Shown: one piece after another, positions 27,604 to 36,153 of the stretch
How the letters are laid out: every line of letters begins with the position of its first letter
How positions within the stretch are numbered: the stretch's first letter is position 1
DNA from: Coleofasciculus sp937127375
GTDB taxonomy: Bacteria > Cyanobacteriota > Cyanobacteriia > Cyanobacteriales > Coleofasciculaceae
Length of the DNA stretch: 64,000 nt
Strand: one strand, 5' to 3'
Assembly: GCA_040218875.1 (NCBI GenBank)
Contig: JAVJQP010000027.1
Notes under the pieces: model-generated
Databases searched by the model: none
The model's input: only the letters and a program-made list of their open reading frames with translations
Told to the model about the DNA's origin: nothing
Position numbers and translations under genes: made by a program

Positions 27604-27670
27604 AGGGCGGGTTTTGAGCAAACGTTATCATCTAATAGCGAAACGAAAGTCCCTAAACCCGCCCCTACAA
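27604..27670. repeat. Palindromic repeat family A, copy 4
   Basis: AGGGCGGGTTTTGAGCAAACG to CTAAACCCGCCCCTACAA. It is read through by an open frame that joins it to the TnpB relic downstream. The frame over it encodes ERAGFEQTLSSNSETK, similar to the peptides encoded by copies inside menE and the CtaA-like gene. Confidence 0.85.
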
Positions 27671-27756
27671 ACCATGATCGACTAGCGCAGTGCGATCGCG
27701 CCACCCCACACTCACATCCCCAATCGGTGATTCAGCCTATATCCTTCAGGATAATG

Positions 27757-28098
27757 GATGGGAGTCTTGCAGTTAAAGTGGATGCTCATTACACTTCTCA
27801 GGCTTGTCCACACTGCGGTCACACATCTAAAGAAAATAGACCCAATAAAGGTCTAACTTTTGTGTGTCAGCAATGTGGTTATACTCTCCATGCCGATTTA
27901 GTAGGTGCTAGAAATGTTGCACTTAGAGTGTTGCTCTCCCACTCTTGGCGAGAGAGTATGGGGCGTATTTCAGCCGTCCCTGATGTATCTGGTGATGAAA
28001 CCAAAACTGATTACCGCTTGAGGTATTCAGGGCTGAGGTGGAGCCAAGATGCAATCCCCAACTTCAACGAAGTGACACCTCAAGGCGGAACGGAGTAA
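27757..28098 (+). pseudogene. TnpB (IS200/IS605 OrfB) C-terminal fragment
   Basis: The frame encodes VKVDAHYTSQACPHCGHTSK, then CQQCGYTLHADLVGARNVALR. This is the zinc ribbon and the last RuvC acidic residue of a TnpB transposase-associated nuclease. The RuvC I and II motifs and the N-terminus are absent. The upstream part of the open frame (from 27496) is repeat-derived and unrelated. It is therefore a 5'-truncated relic, probably cut back near 27757. Confidence 0.82.
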
Positions 28099-28211
28099 GT
28101 TGGGGTAGTTGAACGCACCAGCCCTACCCAAAGCCAAAGCCCAACCTTTGCTGGGTATACTTGAATAAGTTGACTCTCCAGATTATCAGGTCAACTCGCA
28201 TTTACGAAACA

Positions 28212-28242
28212 AGTAGGGGCACGGCACTGCCGTGTCCCTACT
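28212..28242. repeat. AGTAGGGGCACGGCA hairpin
   Basis: A 31-bp near-perfect palindrome, AGTAGGGGCACGGCA against TGCCGTGTCCCTACT. A degenerate relative is near 50831. It may serve as a terminator, but the family is dispersed. Confidence 0.7.
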
Positions 28243-28326
28243 TATGTGTTATGTAACGATTGTGTTATGTAAAGGTAGTAACCCGCACCAAGAAAAAATT
28301 ATCTTTTTAGACAACGTGGTATCAGG

Positions 28327-28833
28327 ATGGATCAGATACAGGCAGAAATTGAGGCAATTCGCTCCCAACTCGAGGCACTACGTCAAGAACGGGATACTCT
28401 AACCAATCAGGAGGTTCAACCGGAGAATAATTCACCCAAAGCGATCGCGGCGGCTTATCGCCATCAAGCGAGGGTAGCCGCAGAGGTTTCCGCCGAAGTC
28501 CAAGGAATTGATAATGCGATCGCGGCGTTGCAGGCGCAGTTAGAGCAAAAACAGCAACAGCTACAGCCTCTCGCCAAACCCAAGCAACCCTTAACATTAG
28601 CTGATGAGGTAGAGATCGCCACTCAACAGGCTTATGATCATGCCAATCGGATTAACGAACTCGCCACTGAACTGGTGGAAGAACTGAGAGCTTTGAAGTC
28701 GATCGCCCATGATATGAGTCCTAGCTATTGGCAGTTGCATCACAAGCCGTTTATTACCGGATTTAAGGGTGCGTCTGTTCCCTATCTGCGATCGGATCAG
28801 GGGGTTTTAATGATTGGCAAAGTCATTATTTAG
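28327..28833 (+). CDS. Coiled-coil protein of unknown function
   Basis: A 168-aa protein. Two heptad-rich segments (MDQIQAEIEAIRSQLEALRQE and EVQGIDNAIAALQAQLEQ, about residues 1-25 and 58-85) predict coiled coil. A C-terminal part (SPSYWQLHHKPFITGFKGAS, near 130-149) looks globular and conserved. No signal peptide or membrane segment is present. I do not recognise the family. It stands alone, followed by a hairpin at 28891. Confidence 0.72.
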   Translation: MDQIQAEIEAIRSQLEALRQERDTLTNQEVQPENNSPKAIAAAYRHQARVAAEVSAEVQGIDNAIAALQAQLEQKQQQLQPLAKPKQPLTLADEVEIATQQAYDHANRINELATELVEELRALKSIAHDMSPSYWQLHHKPFITGFKGASVPYLRSDQGVLMIGKVII

Positions 28834-28890
28834 GGGTTGCTGAATAAGTCTTGTGGTGAGGATAGGGAACGGGGAACGGTTGTATGTAGT

Positions 28891-28907
28891 GCGAGCGTCT
28901 CGCTCGC
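28891..28907. terminator. GCGAGCG hairpin, possible terminator
   Basis: GCGAGCG, TCT loop, CGCTCGC, followed by TATTTTG. It lies between the convergent coiled-coil gene and menE, so it could stop transcription of the former. It might also be another dispersed repeat. Confidence 0.45.
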
Positions 28908-28964
28908 TATTTTGTATGGGTTTTTATCTGTCGAGGCAATAGGCTTTCATAGGTTTGTGACTTT

Positions 28965-30695
28965 TTAAACCCTAGGCAAAAATTCTAAAGCAGTTGTTCT
29001 AACAGATTCATAGTTTACTTTTCCTTGCTCGTTGCGGGGCAATTGTTCAACAGGAACCCAATATTTAGGCTGCTTAAACCTACTTAACTGATTGATCAGC
29101 GCGGCTTTTAAAATATCCACAGAAACATCCAATGTACGAGGAACGTAAACTGCTGTAACGGCTTGACCCCAATAATTATGCGGTATGCCAATCACACACA
29201 CATCACGCACTAATTGGGTGGCTAAAATAGCCGCCTCGACTTCGGCGGGGAAAATATTTTCACCTCCGCTAATGATTTTATGGCTCTGCCGTCCGACAAT
29301 TGTTAGATACCCCTGCTCATCAAAAAATCCCAAATCATCGGATTGCAGCATTGGGATTTTATTAGGCGTTGCATGACTATTGGGGATTGGTGATTGGTGA
29401 TTGGGGAAGTGTAGAGATGCGCTATTATTCGTCTGTAGGGGCGAGGTTTTAAAATTTGCGCCAGTGGTTGACGATAACATTTCCTCAAAACCCGCTCTGA
29501 TTGCTCCTTCGCTTCGCTCAAGGACATGGTTTTGAGTTAACTCTTCATCTTCCTTATCTTCCTTATCTTCCTTATCTCCTGAAGAATAGTAACCCAATGC
29601 CAAAGACTCTGCTGCAATCGTGACAATTCCGATTTGATTCATCCCCAAAAATTCCCCAGTTGTACTGCGAATGGTAACGTGGGCGTGAGGGAGAACTTGA
29701 CCGCAACTATTATTCCCCGCTAAAAATGCGTCCGGTTTCAGAGTAACCACTTGAGACGCCGTTTCAGTCATTCCATAAGTTGGCGCTAAACGAATACCCT
29801 GTTGTCTCGCCTGAGTTAAGAGAGACTCATAAGCTGGCGCACCACCTAACAAAACCGTGTGAAACTGAGATAACCAATTTGCTGCATTCGCACGGAGTAA
29901 GCGTTGTAACTGAGTGGGAACTAGGGAAATAAAAAAATCTCTGGGGTCAATATCTCGTCCTTTCCCCGCCACCACCTCTTTAAAGGGTAGAATAACGAGT
30001 CGTCCTCCTGTAGTTAGCGATCGCAGAAATTGCATTAACCCACTCACATGATACACAGGCAAGACACAGAAGGAGTTCACTGGCTTTTGGTCAAAATACA
30101 GATGAAACCCTCGCACCGACGCTATTAAAGTATCCCAACTGTGCATCACGAAGCGAATCTTACCAGAGGAACCCCCTGTAGGAATCATTATTTTAGGGTT
30201 CGTAGTAAGCACTTTAGTGCTATCAGCGTTCGTAGTAAGCACTTTAGTGCCATCAGGGTTCGTAGTAGGCACTTTAGTGCCATCAGCGCTAAAGCGCTGA
30301 CTACAAACGCCTAATTCAGTGACACCCATTGTAGGTTCCTTCTTGATTATCCCTTGTCCCTTATTGTGGACAAATGACTCTTGACGAATCACCCTTGACA
30401 AATCTCCCCAAATTAAATCGGGTTGAACTAATGCTAAAACCTGCTGCCATTCCTGTTGTGTCCAATTGGGATTACCCAAAAACACTGAACAATCGGCAGC
30501 AATAGCAGCGCTCAAGGCAGCAAGGAATCGCCAAGGGTTAGATTCAGCCAGAATAATCTTAGGAACAGTTTGACATGGAAATAAGTTAGAAAATTGATCA
30601 AATAATTTCTGATTTATTTCTTGGAATTGATTATTGTCAAAACCAATGAGCCAATCATTGTTTCGCTGTTTTATATCGATTAAAATAGAATTCAT
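28965..30695 (-). CDS. menE: o-Succinylbenzoate-CoA ligase, enlarged by in-frame repeats
   Basis: A 576-aa acyl-CoA synthetase of the ANL superfamily for phylloquinone synthesis. The ATP-binding loop is IPTGGSSGKI (171-180), followed by APTYGMTETASQV, a GEN motif region SGGENIFPAEVE and a C-terminal GKVNYE lysine. MenE is usually 450-490 aa. The excess sits in two repeat-encoded inserts: residues about 128-167 (three 30-bp units reading DGTKVLTTN) and about 370-446 (9-bp KED units plus palindrome family A). Both fall in loops before or between conserved motifs, so activity may be kept. menC lies upstream on the same strand, with a P450 between. Confidence 0.9.
   Translation of the reverse strand: MNSILIDIKQRNNDWLIGFDNNQFQEINQKLFDQFSNLFPCQTVPKIILAESNPWRFLAALSAAIAADCSVFLGNPNWTQQEWQQVLALVQPDLIWGDLSRVIRQESFVHNKGQGIIKKEPTMGVTELGVCSQRFSADGTKVPTTNPDGTKVLTTNADSTKVLTTNPKIMIPTGGSSGKIRFVMHSWDTLIASVRGFHLYFDQKPVNSFCVLPVYHVSGLMQFLRSLTTGGRLVILPFKEVVAGKGRDIDPRDFFISLVPTQLQRLLRANAANWLSQFHTVLLGGAPAYESLLTQARQQGIRLAPTYGMTETASQVVTLKPDAFLAGNNSCGQVLPHAHVTIRSTTGEFLGMNQIGIVTIAAESLALGYYSSGDKEDKEDKEDEELTQNHVLERSEGAIRAGFEEMLSSTTGANFKTSPLQTNNSASLHFPNHQSPIPNSHATPNKIPMLQSDDLGFFDEQGYLTIVGRQSHKIISGGENIFPAEVEAAILATQLVRDVCVIGIPHNYWGQAVTAVYVPRTLDVSVDILKAALINQLSRFKQPKYWVPVEQLPRNEQGKVNYESVRTTALEFLPRV
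29434..29498. repeat. Palindromic repeat family A, copy 5, inside menE
   Basis: TGTAGGGGCGAGGTTTTAAA to CAAAACCCGCTCTGA, translated in frame on the minus strand as IRAGFEEMLSSTTGANFKTS. The copy is slightly diverged, so the insertion is not recent. The frame is kept. Confidence 0.85.
29546..29578. repeat. 9-bp tandem repeat inside menE
   Basis: About four copies of CTTCCTTAT/CTTCATCTT, read on the minus strand as KEDKEDKEDEE. The unit length keeps the frame whatever the copy number. Confidence 0.8.
30197..30301. repeat. Three 30-bp tandem repeats inside menE
   Basis: Three units beginning GTTCGTAGTAAGCACTTTAG, each 30 bp and thus in frame, then GCGCTAAAGCGCTGACTACAAACG. They read as DGTKVLTTNP on the minus strand. 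A single related unit (GTTCGTAGTAAGGGCTTGAG) lies at 43303 in non-coding DNA. Confidence 0.88.
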
Positions 30696-30723
30696 TTCCT
30701 TAAACCCACCCCAACCAAAATTT

Positions 30724-30787
30724 AGGGCGGGTTTCGCATTTCAGTTAGGGAAAAAAACCGAAATTAATCCCTAAACCCGCCCCTACA
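30724..30787. repeat. Palindromic repeat family A, copy 6
   Basis: AGGGCGGGTTTCGC to CTAAACCCGCCCCTACA, between menE and the P450 gene. Confidence 0.88.
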
Positions 30788-30802
30788 AATACCCTGGTTC
30801 CC

Positions 30803-32149
30803 CTATCTCCTACCTTGCATAATTAATCTTACACCCGTGCTAGGCGCTAAGGTTACGCTCCGTCGCTGAGGGCGCTCAGGTTGCTGCTGTGCCAGAGTTA
30901 GTTGATACTGAGAGACAATTTTGGCGAGGACTAATTTCATTTCAAAGAATGCCAAAGCTTCACCAATACAGCGACGTATCCCACCGCCGAAAGGGAAAAA
31001 CTCATAGGGAGAAAACTTGCGTTCTAAAAAGCGTTCTGGCTTAAATTGATGAGATTCTGGATATAAATCCTGGCGATGATGAGTTAAATAAATACAGCCA
31101 TAAACTCGGGTTCCCGGTTGTAGCTGATATCCCATCAGTTCAACAGGTTCTTTCACGGCTCTCGGTACAGTTAAGACAGCCACAGGATAAATCCGCAAGC
31201 TTTCCTGGCACACGGCTGTGAGATAAGATAAACGAGCAATGTCCACAGGGTCTGCTTGTTGACCGAGAGAGTCCAATTCCTGCAACAGCTTGTTCTGCAC
31301 ATCAGGCGATCGATAAACCCAATACAGCGCCCACGCGATCGCGGTAGCGGTAGTTTCGTGACCGGCTACTAATAAAGTAAACAATTCATCATGCAATTCT
31401 TCATCTGTCATGGGTTTACCTTCTTCATCCTGTGCCGATAACAGTAGGGTGAGAATATCTGAACCCGAAGAGTCTTTCTGTTGACGGCGCTCTCGAATTT
31501 CCGCATAGATTAGCTGACTCACTTGCTGCTTTAAGCGACGAAACACACCCCAAGGTGTCCAATCTTTCTGTAGGGCTGGAAAAAAAAGTAATCCTGATGT
31601 GAAGGGAGATTTAAATTGATCCATCAGGCTAGCAATTAGCCCCTTCAGTTGATAAAAACGCTCTGGATCATGAATGCCAAAGACAGCATTTAAGATAACT
31701 TCCAAAGAGATCTCCTGAACCAGGGAACGAGCAACAAAGGTTTGACCTGGACGCACCTGTTGCATTATTTTATCGGTTAGGTCACAGATAAGTTGCCCAT
31801 AAGTTCGGATGCGTTCGCCGTGGAATGGTGGCATTAAGAGTTTCCGTTCCCGACGATGATGATCGCCTTCTAGCACAAATATTGAATGATCTCCAACAAC
31901 TGGCTGCAAAAGCCTATCTGAAGGAGCTGTAAATTGCTTGGTATCGTTGGTGAAAATCTGTTGTAGGGCTTGGGGATGACTGACAAACAACATACAGGAA
32001 TGATTGCTAATAACAGGGGCATTGAAAATATCACCATATTGTTGTCCTGCTGCATCCATGTAATCCAGGGGCTTAGTAATCCACTGAATTTTTTGCCACC
32101 ATTTGGGGGCTTTGGGTCCTTCGGGTTGTTTAGTTTTGATTTGAATCAT
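30803..32149 (-). CDS. Cytochrome P450 (CYP110-like)
   Basis: A 448-aa soluble P450. The oxygen-binding I-helix AGHETT is at 262-267, ExxR (ESLR) at 316-319, the PERF block near 371-374, and the heme ligand C394 in FGGGIRRCIGEA. The overall pattern fits the cyanobacterial CYP110 family, whose studied members hydroxylate fatty acids and other hydrophobic chains. It sits between menC and menE on the same strand, an uncommon position that suggests, but does not show, a link to phylloquinone or prenyl chain oxidation. No ferredoxin or reductase gene is near. The CYP family number is recalled. Confidence 0.9.
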   Translation of the reverse strand: MIQIKTKQPEGPKAPKWWQKIQWITKPLDYMDAAGQQYGDIFNAPVISNHSCMLFVSHPQALQQIFTNDTKQFTAPSDRLLQPVVGDHSIFVLEGDHHRRERKLLMPPFHGERIRTYGQLICDLTDKIMQQVRPGQTFVARSLVQEISLEVILNAVFGIHDPERFYQLKGLIASLMDQFKSPFTSGLLFFPALQKDWTPWGVFRRLKQQVSQLIYAEIRERRQQKDSSGSDILTLLLSAQDEEGKPMTDEELHDELFTLLVAGHETTATAIAWALYWVYRSPDVQNKLLQELDSLGQQADPVDIARLSYLTAVCQESLRIYPVAVLTVPRAVKEPVELMGYQLQPGTRVYGCIYLTHHRQDLYPESHQFKPERFLERKFSPYEFFPFGGGIRRCIGEALAFFEMKLVLAKIVSQYQLTLAQQQPERPQRRSVTLAPSTGVRLIMQGRR

Positions 32150-32220
32150 AAGCTGTTCAGCCGTTGAATTTGGATGCTAAATTTATCAAAGGGAATAGGC
32201 AGTTTGAATGCACATCACCA

Positions 32221-33234
32221 TTAGACAAACCAGTGATTAACTCCAAACCCAACTGCCCGATGGAGATGAGATAATTCTACAGCTAAATTGAGAACCGCTA
32301 TTCTTGCGATCGCACTTTCAAAGACGGAGGAGAAAACCACGTCGATATCGTGGGCTTGACAAAATCGCCGTAGTTGTGTTGGAGATCCTGCGATCGCGGC
32401 TTTAATCACAAAAATTCCTCGCCATCCCTGCTGGTAACAGGTTTTGAGTTGGTTCAACGTGGCGACAGATTCATCAAGGGCGATCGGTGTCCTATACTGA
32501 TCATGCATTGCCCTCATCACATCAAACTCCTCTGGTGGTAAGGGTTGTTCCAGAAACTCGACAATTCCCGCCTGATCCGCCACCTGCAACCACTGTTGAG
32601 CTTGATGCGGTGTAAGTCCGCCATTCGCATCTAAGCGTAATTGAGCCGATGGGGGTAAGATTTGAACCAATTGGTCAAACCACCTCAGTTCCGACTCCAT
32701 AGAGGTTACACCAATTTTCCATTTAAACGTGCGATCGCCCTGTTGCCAACCTTGCTGCCAAGATGTTAACGCGGCTTCCCCTGTGGGCAAAAGATAGCTG
32801 TATTTCAGTGACGCATGGGTTAACGACTGGCTTATTTGTTCCGTTTCAATATGACTCTCTTCCCCATCTCCCCTATCTCCCCCATCTCCCTCATCTCCCC
32901 CATCTCCCTCATCTCCCCCATCTCCCCCATTCCTTGCGACTAAAGCATCCCACGCTGACTCAAAGCCAAACTGACAGGCGGGGAGTTCAGCCGGAATTGA
33001 GAAAATATCCGTTGATGTAATCTGAGACGGGAACTGCTGACAAAATGTTAGGGCTTGTTCTAAGGTTTCAGAACCAAACCAAGGAAGTGGGGCAATTTCT
33101 CCCCAACCCACTCGCCCTTTTTCATCTATCAGACGCAGGATAATTCCCTCGCGTACTTTCCAGATGCCATGATGAGTGGTTAGGGGATGTCGAAATTGGC
33201 GCTGGTAAAGATTAAACTCAAAACGATAAGTCAC
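32221..33234 (-). CDS. menC: o-Succinylbenzoate synthase with an acidic glycine-rich insert
   Basis: A 337-aa enolase-superfamily enzyme dehydrating SHCHC to o-succinylbenzoate in phylloquinone synthesis. The catalytic KWK is at 171-173, with LRLDANGGL, VEFLEQPL and ALDESV carrying the metal ligands, then FVIKAAIAG for the second lysine. After FESAWDALVARN comes an insert of about 25 residues (GGDGGDEGDGGDEGD) made by 9-12 bp tandem repeats. It lies between the capping domain and the barrel. It is the first gene of the menC-P450-menE run. Confidence 0.92.
   Translation of the reverse strand: MTYRFEFNLYQRQFRHPLTTHHGIWKVREGIILRLIDEKGRVGWGEIAPLPWFGSETLEQALTFCQQFPSQITSTDIFSIPAELPACQFGFESAWDALVARNGGDGGDEGDGGDEGDGGDRGDGEESHIETEQISQSLTHASLKYSYLLPTGEAALTSWQQGWQQGDRTFKWKIGVTSMESELRWFDQLVQILPPSAQLRLDANGGLTPHQAQQWLQVADQAGIVEFLEQPLPPEEFDVMRAMHDQYRTPIALDESVATLNQLKTCYQQGWRGIFVIKAAIAGSPTQLRRFCQAHDIDVVFSSVFESAIARIAVLNLAVELSHLHRAVGFGVNHWFV
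32855..32932. repeat. CATCTCCC tandem repeats inside menC
   Basis: About eight 9-bp units (TCTCCCCCA, TCTCCCTCA) read on the minus strand as GDGGDEGDGGDEGD. All changes keep the frame. The same unit type fills the non-coding array at 20448. Confidence 0.88.
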
Positions 33235-33413
33235 CGCAAACCTTAATTTTCAGTAGTCCGCGCAGGCGGCCTACCCTTCGGGAAGGCTTCGCCTATGTTT
33301 GTGTGGTTCCGCGATTTTAATCGCCACGGCTTAAATCTGATTGTCCCATATCCCTCCCCAACCTCCTATGCTAGGCTTTGTGGCATTTGAGAGAGATAGA
33401 GGAGTAAATGAGA

Positions 33414-34607
33414 ATGGGAGAAATGATCCCAACCTATGAGTTAATGCCCAACATCTGGGAAGTTTCCGGCGGATTAACCGAACGCGCTTGGGTAGAAATC
33501 GATCGCGCGGCACTTGCCCATAACCTAAACCAATTAAAACAGCTTTTGTCTGCCAAAACCCAACTCATGGCGGTGGTGAAAGCAGACGCCTACGGACATG
33601 GTGCCACGATGGTTGCCCAAACCGCACTCGCCACAGGCGCTTATGGGCTATGTGTCGCCACAGTAGAAGAAGGCATTCAACTGCGAGAAGCCGGAATTGA
33701 CGCACCCATCGTGATTTTAGGCGCAACCAATACCCCCGAACAAGTGCGTGCGATCGCGCATTGGCATTTACAACCCACTATCTGTACACCCCAACAGGCT
33801 TTGGTCTTTTCTGATACCCTAAGTCGTTGTCAAACCTCCTTATCGGTTCATCTCAACATCGATACAGGGATGTCTCGCTTAGGAATGCCTTGGCAACAAG
33901 CCACTGAGTTTGTGCAATTAGTCCAGCGATTACCCCATTTAGAACTCGCCAGTGTCTATTCCCATTTAGCCACAGCAGATAGTCCAGATCCCACAGTGAT
34001 GAGACTACAGCATCAGCGGTTTGAAGCGGCTATTGCCGAACTTCATGCGGCGAATATCGTCCCATCCTGCTTACACTTAGCTAACTCCGCTGCCACGTTA
34101 ACTGACCCCGCCTTGCATTACGATTGGGTTCGAGTCGGATTAGCGCTTTATGGACTCTATCCCGCACCACATTTACACCCAAAAGTCAACCTAAAACCCG
34201 TCATGCAAGTTAAAACGCGGGTCACTCAAGTGAAAACAATACCGGCGGGGACGGGGGTGAGTTATGGATATAAATTCAGGACACAAAAACAGTTACGTTT
34301 AGCGGTAGTGGGTATCGGTTACGCTGATGGCGTTCCCCGGAATCTCTCGAATAAAATGACCGGATTAATTCGGGGTCAACGGGTGTCCCAAATTGGGGCG
34401 ATTACCATGGATCAACTGATGTTGGATGTGAGTAATATTCCCGATTTACAGGTTGGTGAAATCGTCACCCTAATTGGACGAGACGGGGACAGGCAAATCT
34501 CTGCGGATGACTGGGCGATATCGTTAAACACAATATCCTGGGAAATCCTTTGTGGCTTTAAGCACCGACTCCCGCGTATAAACTACCCAGACCTGCCTAA
34601 CGGCTGA
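33414..34607 (+). CDS. alr: Alanine racemase
   Basis: About 397 aa (ATG 33414; an ATG two codons earlier at 33408 is possible, with AGGAG at 33400-33404). The PLP lysine is in MAVVKADAYGHG, the second base in GVSYGYKF, and MDQLMLDVS is typical of the C-terminal domain. It supplies D-alanine for peptidoglycan. The natural end should be near CGFKHRLPR; the last residues INYPDLPNG come from a transposon end that begins near 34580, so the insertion replaced the gene's original tail. The stop overlaps the tnpB stop by 11 bp on the opposite strand. Confidence 0.93.
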   Translation: MGEMIPTYELMPNIWEVSGGLTERAWVEIDRAALAHNLNQLKQLLSAKTQLMAVVKADAYGHGATMVAQTALATGAYGLCVATVEEGIQLREAGIDAPIVILGATNTPEQVRAIAHWHLQPTICTPQQALVFSDTLSRCQTSLSVHLNIDTGMSRLGMPWQQATEFVQLVQRLPHLELASVYSHLATADSPDPTVMRLQHQRFEAAIAELHAANIVPSCLHLANSAATLTDPALHYDWVRVGLALYGLYPAPHLHPKVNLKPVMQVKTRVTQVKTIPAGTGVSYGYKFRTQKQLRLAVVGIGYADGVPRNLSNKMTGLIRGQRVSQIGAITMDQLMLDVSNIPDLQVGEIVTLIGRDGDRQISADDWAISLNTISWEILCGFKHRLPRINYPDLPNG

Positions 34608-34614
34608 GGTCTGG
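34587..34614. repeat. IS200/IS605-type right-end hairpin
   Basis: CCAGACCT, 12-nt loop, AGGTCTGG, overlapping the ends of both alr and tnpB. Subterminal hairpins at the tnpB 3' end are typical of IS200/IS605 elements and also host the guide RNA scaffold region. The exact IS boundary is inferred. Confidence 0.55.
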
Positions 34615-35817
34615 ATTTTCAGTAGCCCTGAAGTCATCGAACAAGCTAAGCTGAACATATCTGGGAGTTCGGTTTAGCTTGCACGATAACCCCGTGCCTC
34701 CAGGCTGGTTTATAGACAGCCCCACAAGTGCAATATTATTGGCTCCGTTGAAATCAGCGTCTCCATGCCAGCCACAATGCTCGCACTTGAAAATCTTGCC
34801 ACTACGGTAAGACTTTCCTTTTACAGGGTGAATGTGCAGGCAATTGTGACACATTTGGGAGGTATAGGCAGGGGAAACAGGGATAACCTGAACACCAGCG
34901 CCAAGGGACTTGTACTCAATGAACAGGCGCAATTGGTAAAACGCCCATGAATTTGAGCGTCTGCGTTCAGTCTTGTTTCTGGGTTGCTTGTTAGTTCTTT
35001 CCCTAATCCCGGTTAAATCTTCTATAGCAATTGAGGCACTTAACTCAACCGCTCGTTTGACCACTGACTTGGAAATGTTGTGATTGAGCCATTGTTGATA
35101 ACGTCTCTCCCTCCCCGACAGCCGTTTCAAAACTTCCCGGCATCTACGCCGAGTTGTCCTCGTGCCTTTCGGGGCTTTCTTCTGGAGAGATGCCCTAACT
35201 TGAGAAAACTTATCTCGAACTGATTGGATATGCTTACCGTCCCATTTTTTCTCTTCAGACGTAACGGCGATGTCGCGCCGCCCTAAGTCAATGCCAATTA
35301 CTTTGTCGGTAATTGGCGAGTATGGGGCATCATCTTTGATTTGGATGTGCAAGTAGAACTGACGATCACGGTGTTTGCTTATGTGAGCAGAAGTCGGGTT
35401 TCTCCCTTTGAGTTTTCCTCTCTGGTAGTTGCCGACTTTTAATTTAACTCGCTCTCTACCATGAGTAGTTGCAAGGCTTACCGTCCAATCATGTTCGCGA
35501 AACCGAAACAAGTCTTTGTCACAGTCGATGCTGGTTGGGGCAAACCATTTAACAGGCTTACCTTTGTGTTTAGCTACCTTGCGGTTAGCTGCTACACGCG
35601 CACAAGCTCTGACTGCCATGTTGGCCACGAGGTTAAACTCGCTCTTGATGGTTTGGTAAGTCAGAGACTGAATCGCAATTTTGTTCGTCAGCTTTGGATC
35701 TGTGTGTTCATTGACATAGTTGCAAGCAGCAGCAAACGCCTGAAGGGTTGCCTCAATTTTGGCAGCTTGTTCAGGCGTAGGTTGAAGCTTTACGACTATC
35801 GTCAGCACTTGTTTCAT
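34597..35817 (-). CDS. tnpB: TnpB, IS200/IS605-family RNA-guided nuclease (OrfB)
   Basis: 406 aa from ATG 35817 (MKQVLTIVVKLQPTPEQ). RuvC motifs are complete: D in IGIDLGRRDIAV, E in IAIEDLTGIRER and D in DADFNGANNIAL. The zinc ribbon is CHNCLHIHPVKG...CEHCGWHG. It appears full-length and therefore potentially active. No tnpA is adjacent, so the element would move only with a TnpA in trans. Its 3' end abuts alr tail to tail, and a hairpin-rich leader lies upstream. Confidence 0.92.
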   Translation of the reverse strand: MKQVLTIVVKLQPTPEQAAKIEATLQAFAAACNYVNEHTDPKLTNKIAIQSLTYQTIKSEFNLVANMAVRACARVAANRKVAKHKGKPVKWFAPTSIDCDKDLFRFREHDWTVSLATTHGRERVKLKVGNYQRGKLKGRNPTSAHISKHRDRQFYLHIQIKDDAPYSPITDKVIGIDLGRRDIAVTSEEKKWDGKHIQSVRDKFSQVRASLQKKAPKGTRTTRRRCREVLKRLSGRERRYQQWLNHNISKSVVKRAVELSASIAIEDLTGIRERTNKQPRNKTERRRSNSWAFYQLRLFIEYKSLGAGVQVIPVSPAYTSQMCHNCLHIHPVKGKSYRSGKIFKCEHCGWHGDADFNGANNIALVGLSINQPGGTGLSCKLNRTPRYVQLSLFDDFRATENPDLSR

Positions 35818-35950
35818 GGCTACCATTATACCAACGGGCGTTACAGACGCGATGAAAGAAGCGTCTGTACAAATGGAAGTGCTACGGGTATCGAACCCTT
35901 GCACTTCCCGCTCTCCCCCTACCCCTTACTTCGTTGAAGGGGTAGCCCCT
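35818..35950. mobile_element. Putative left end of the tnpB element, hairpin-rich
   Basis: Three hairpins stand in a row upstream of tnpB: ACAGACGC/GCGTCTGT (35843-35868), GGAAGTGC/GCACTTCC (35875-35908), and CTACCCCTT/AAGGGGTAG near 35919-35945. The middle one encloses a GGGTTCGATACCC loop on the minus strand, like a tRNA T-arm. Hairpins at this place fit an IS200/IS605 left end, but the boundary is not defined. Confidence 0.45.
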
Positions 35951-36153
35951 CGCGATTCGGGTGGTGATTTAAAAGGACTCAGGGATGAGGGTTCTGCCTT
36001 GTCAACTTGTCAAGGATTATATTTAAAATTTCAAAGAAGATTTAATTTTTGACCAAATCAACTCCCTTCCAGTCCTTTAAATCGGCTCAAACTATACTAA
36101 AAAGCCGACTTTAGCCCTTTTCCTGATTCCCCATATTTCGTCAGAACCACAAT

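Noticed and set aside
27496..27756. N-terminal part of the frame joined to the TnpB zinc ribbon
   Set aside because: It is made of a family A palindrome and other repeats and is not part of the TnpB protein.
35875..35908. tRNA gene
   Set aside because: Only acceptor-like and T-arm-like stems exist; D arm and anticodon arm are missing, so no tRNA was called.
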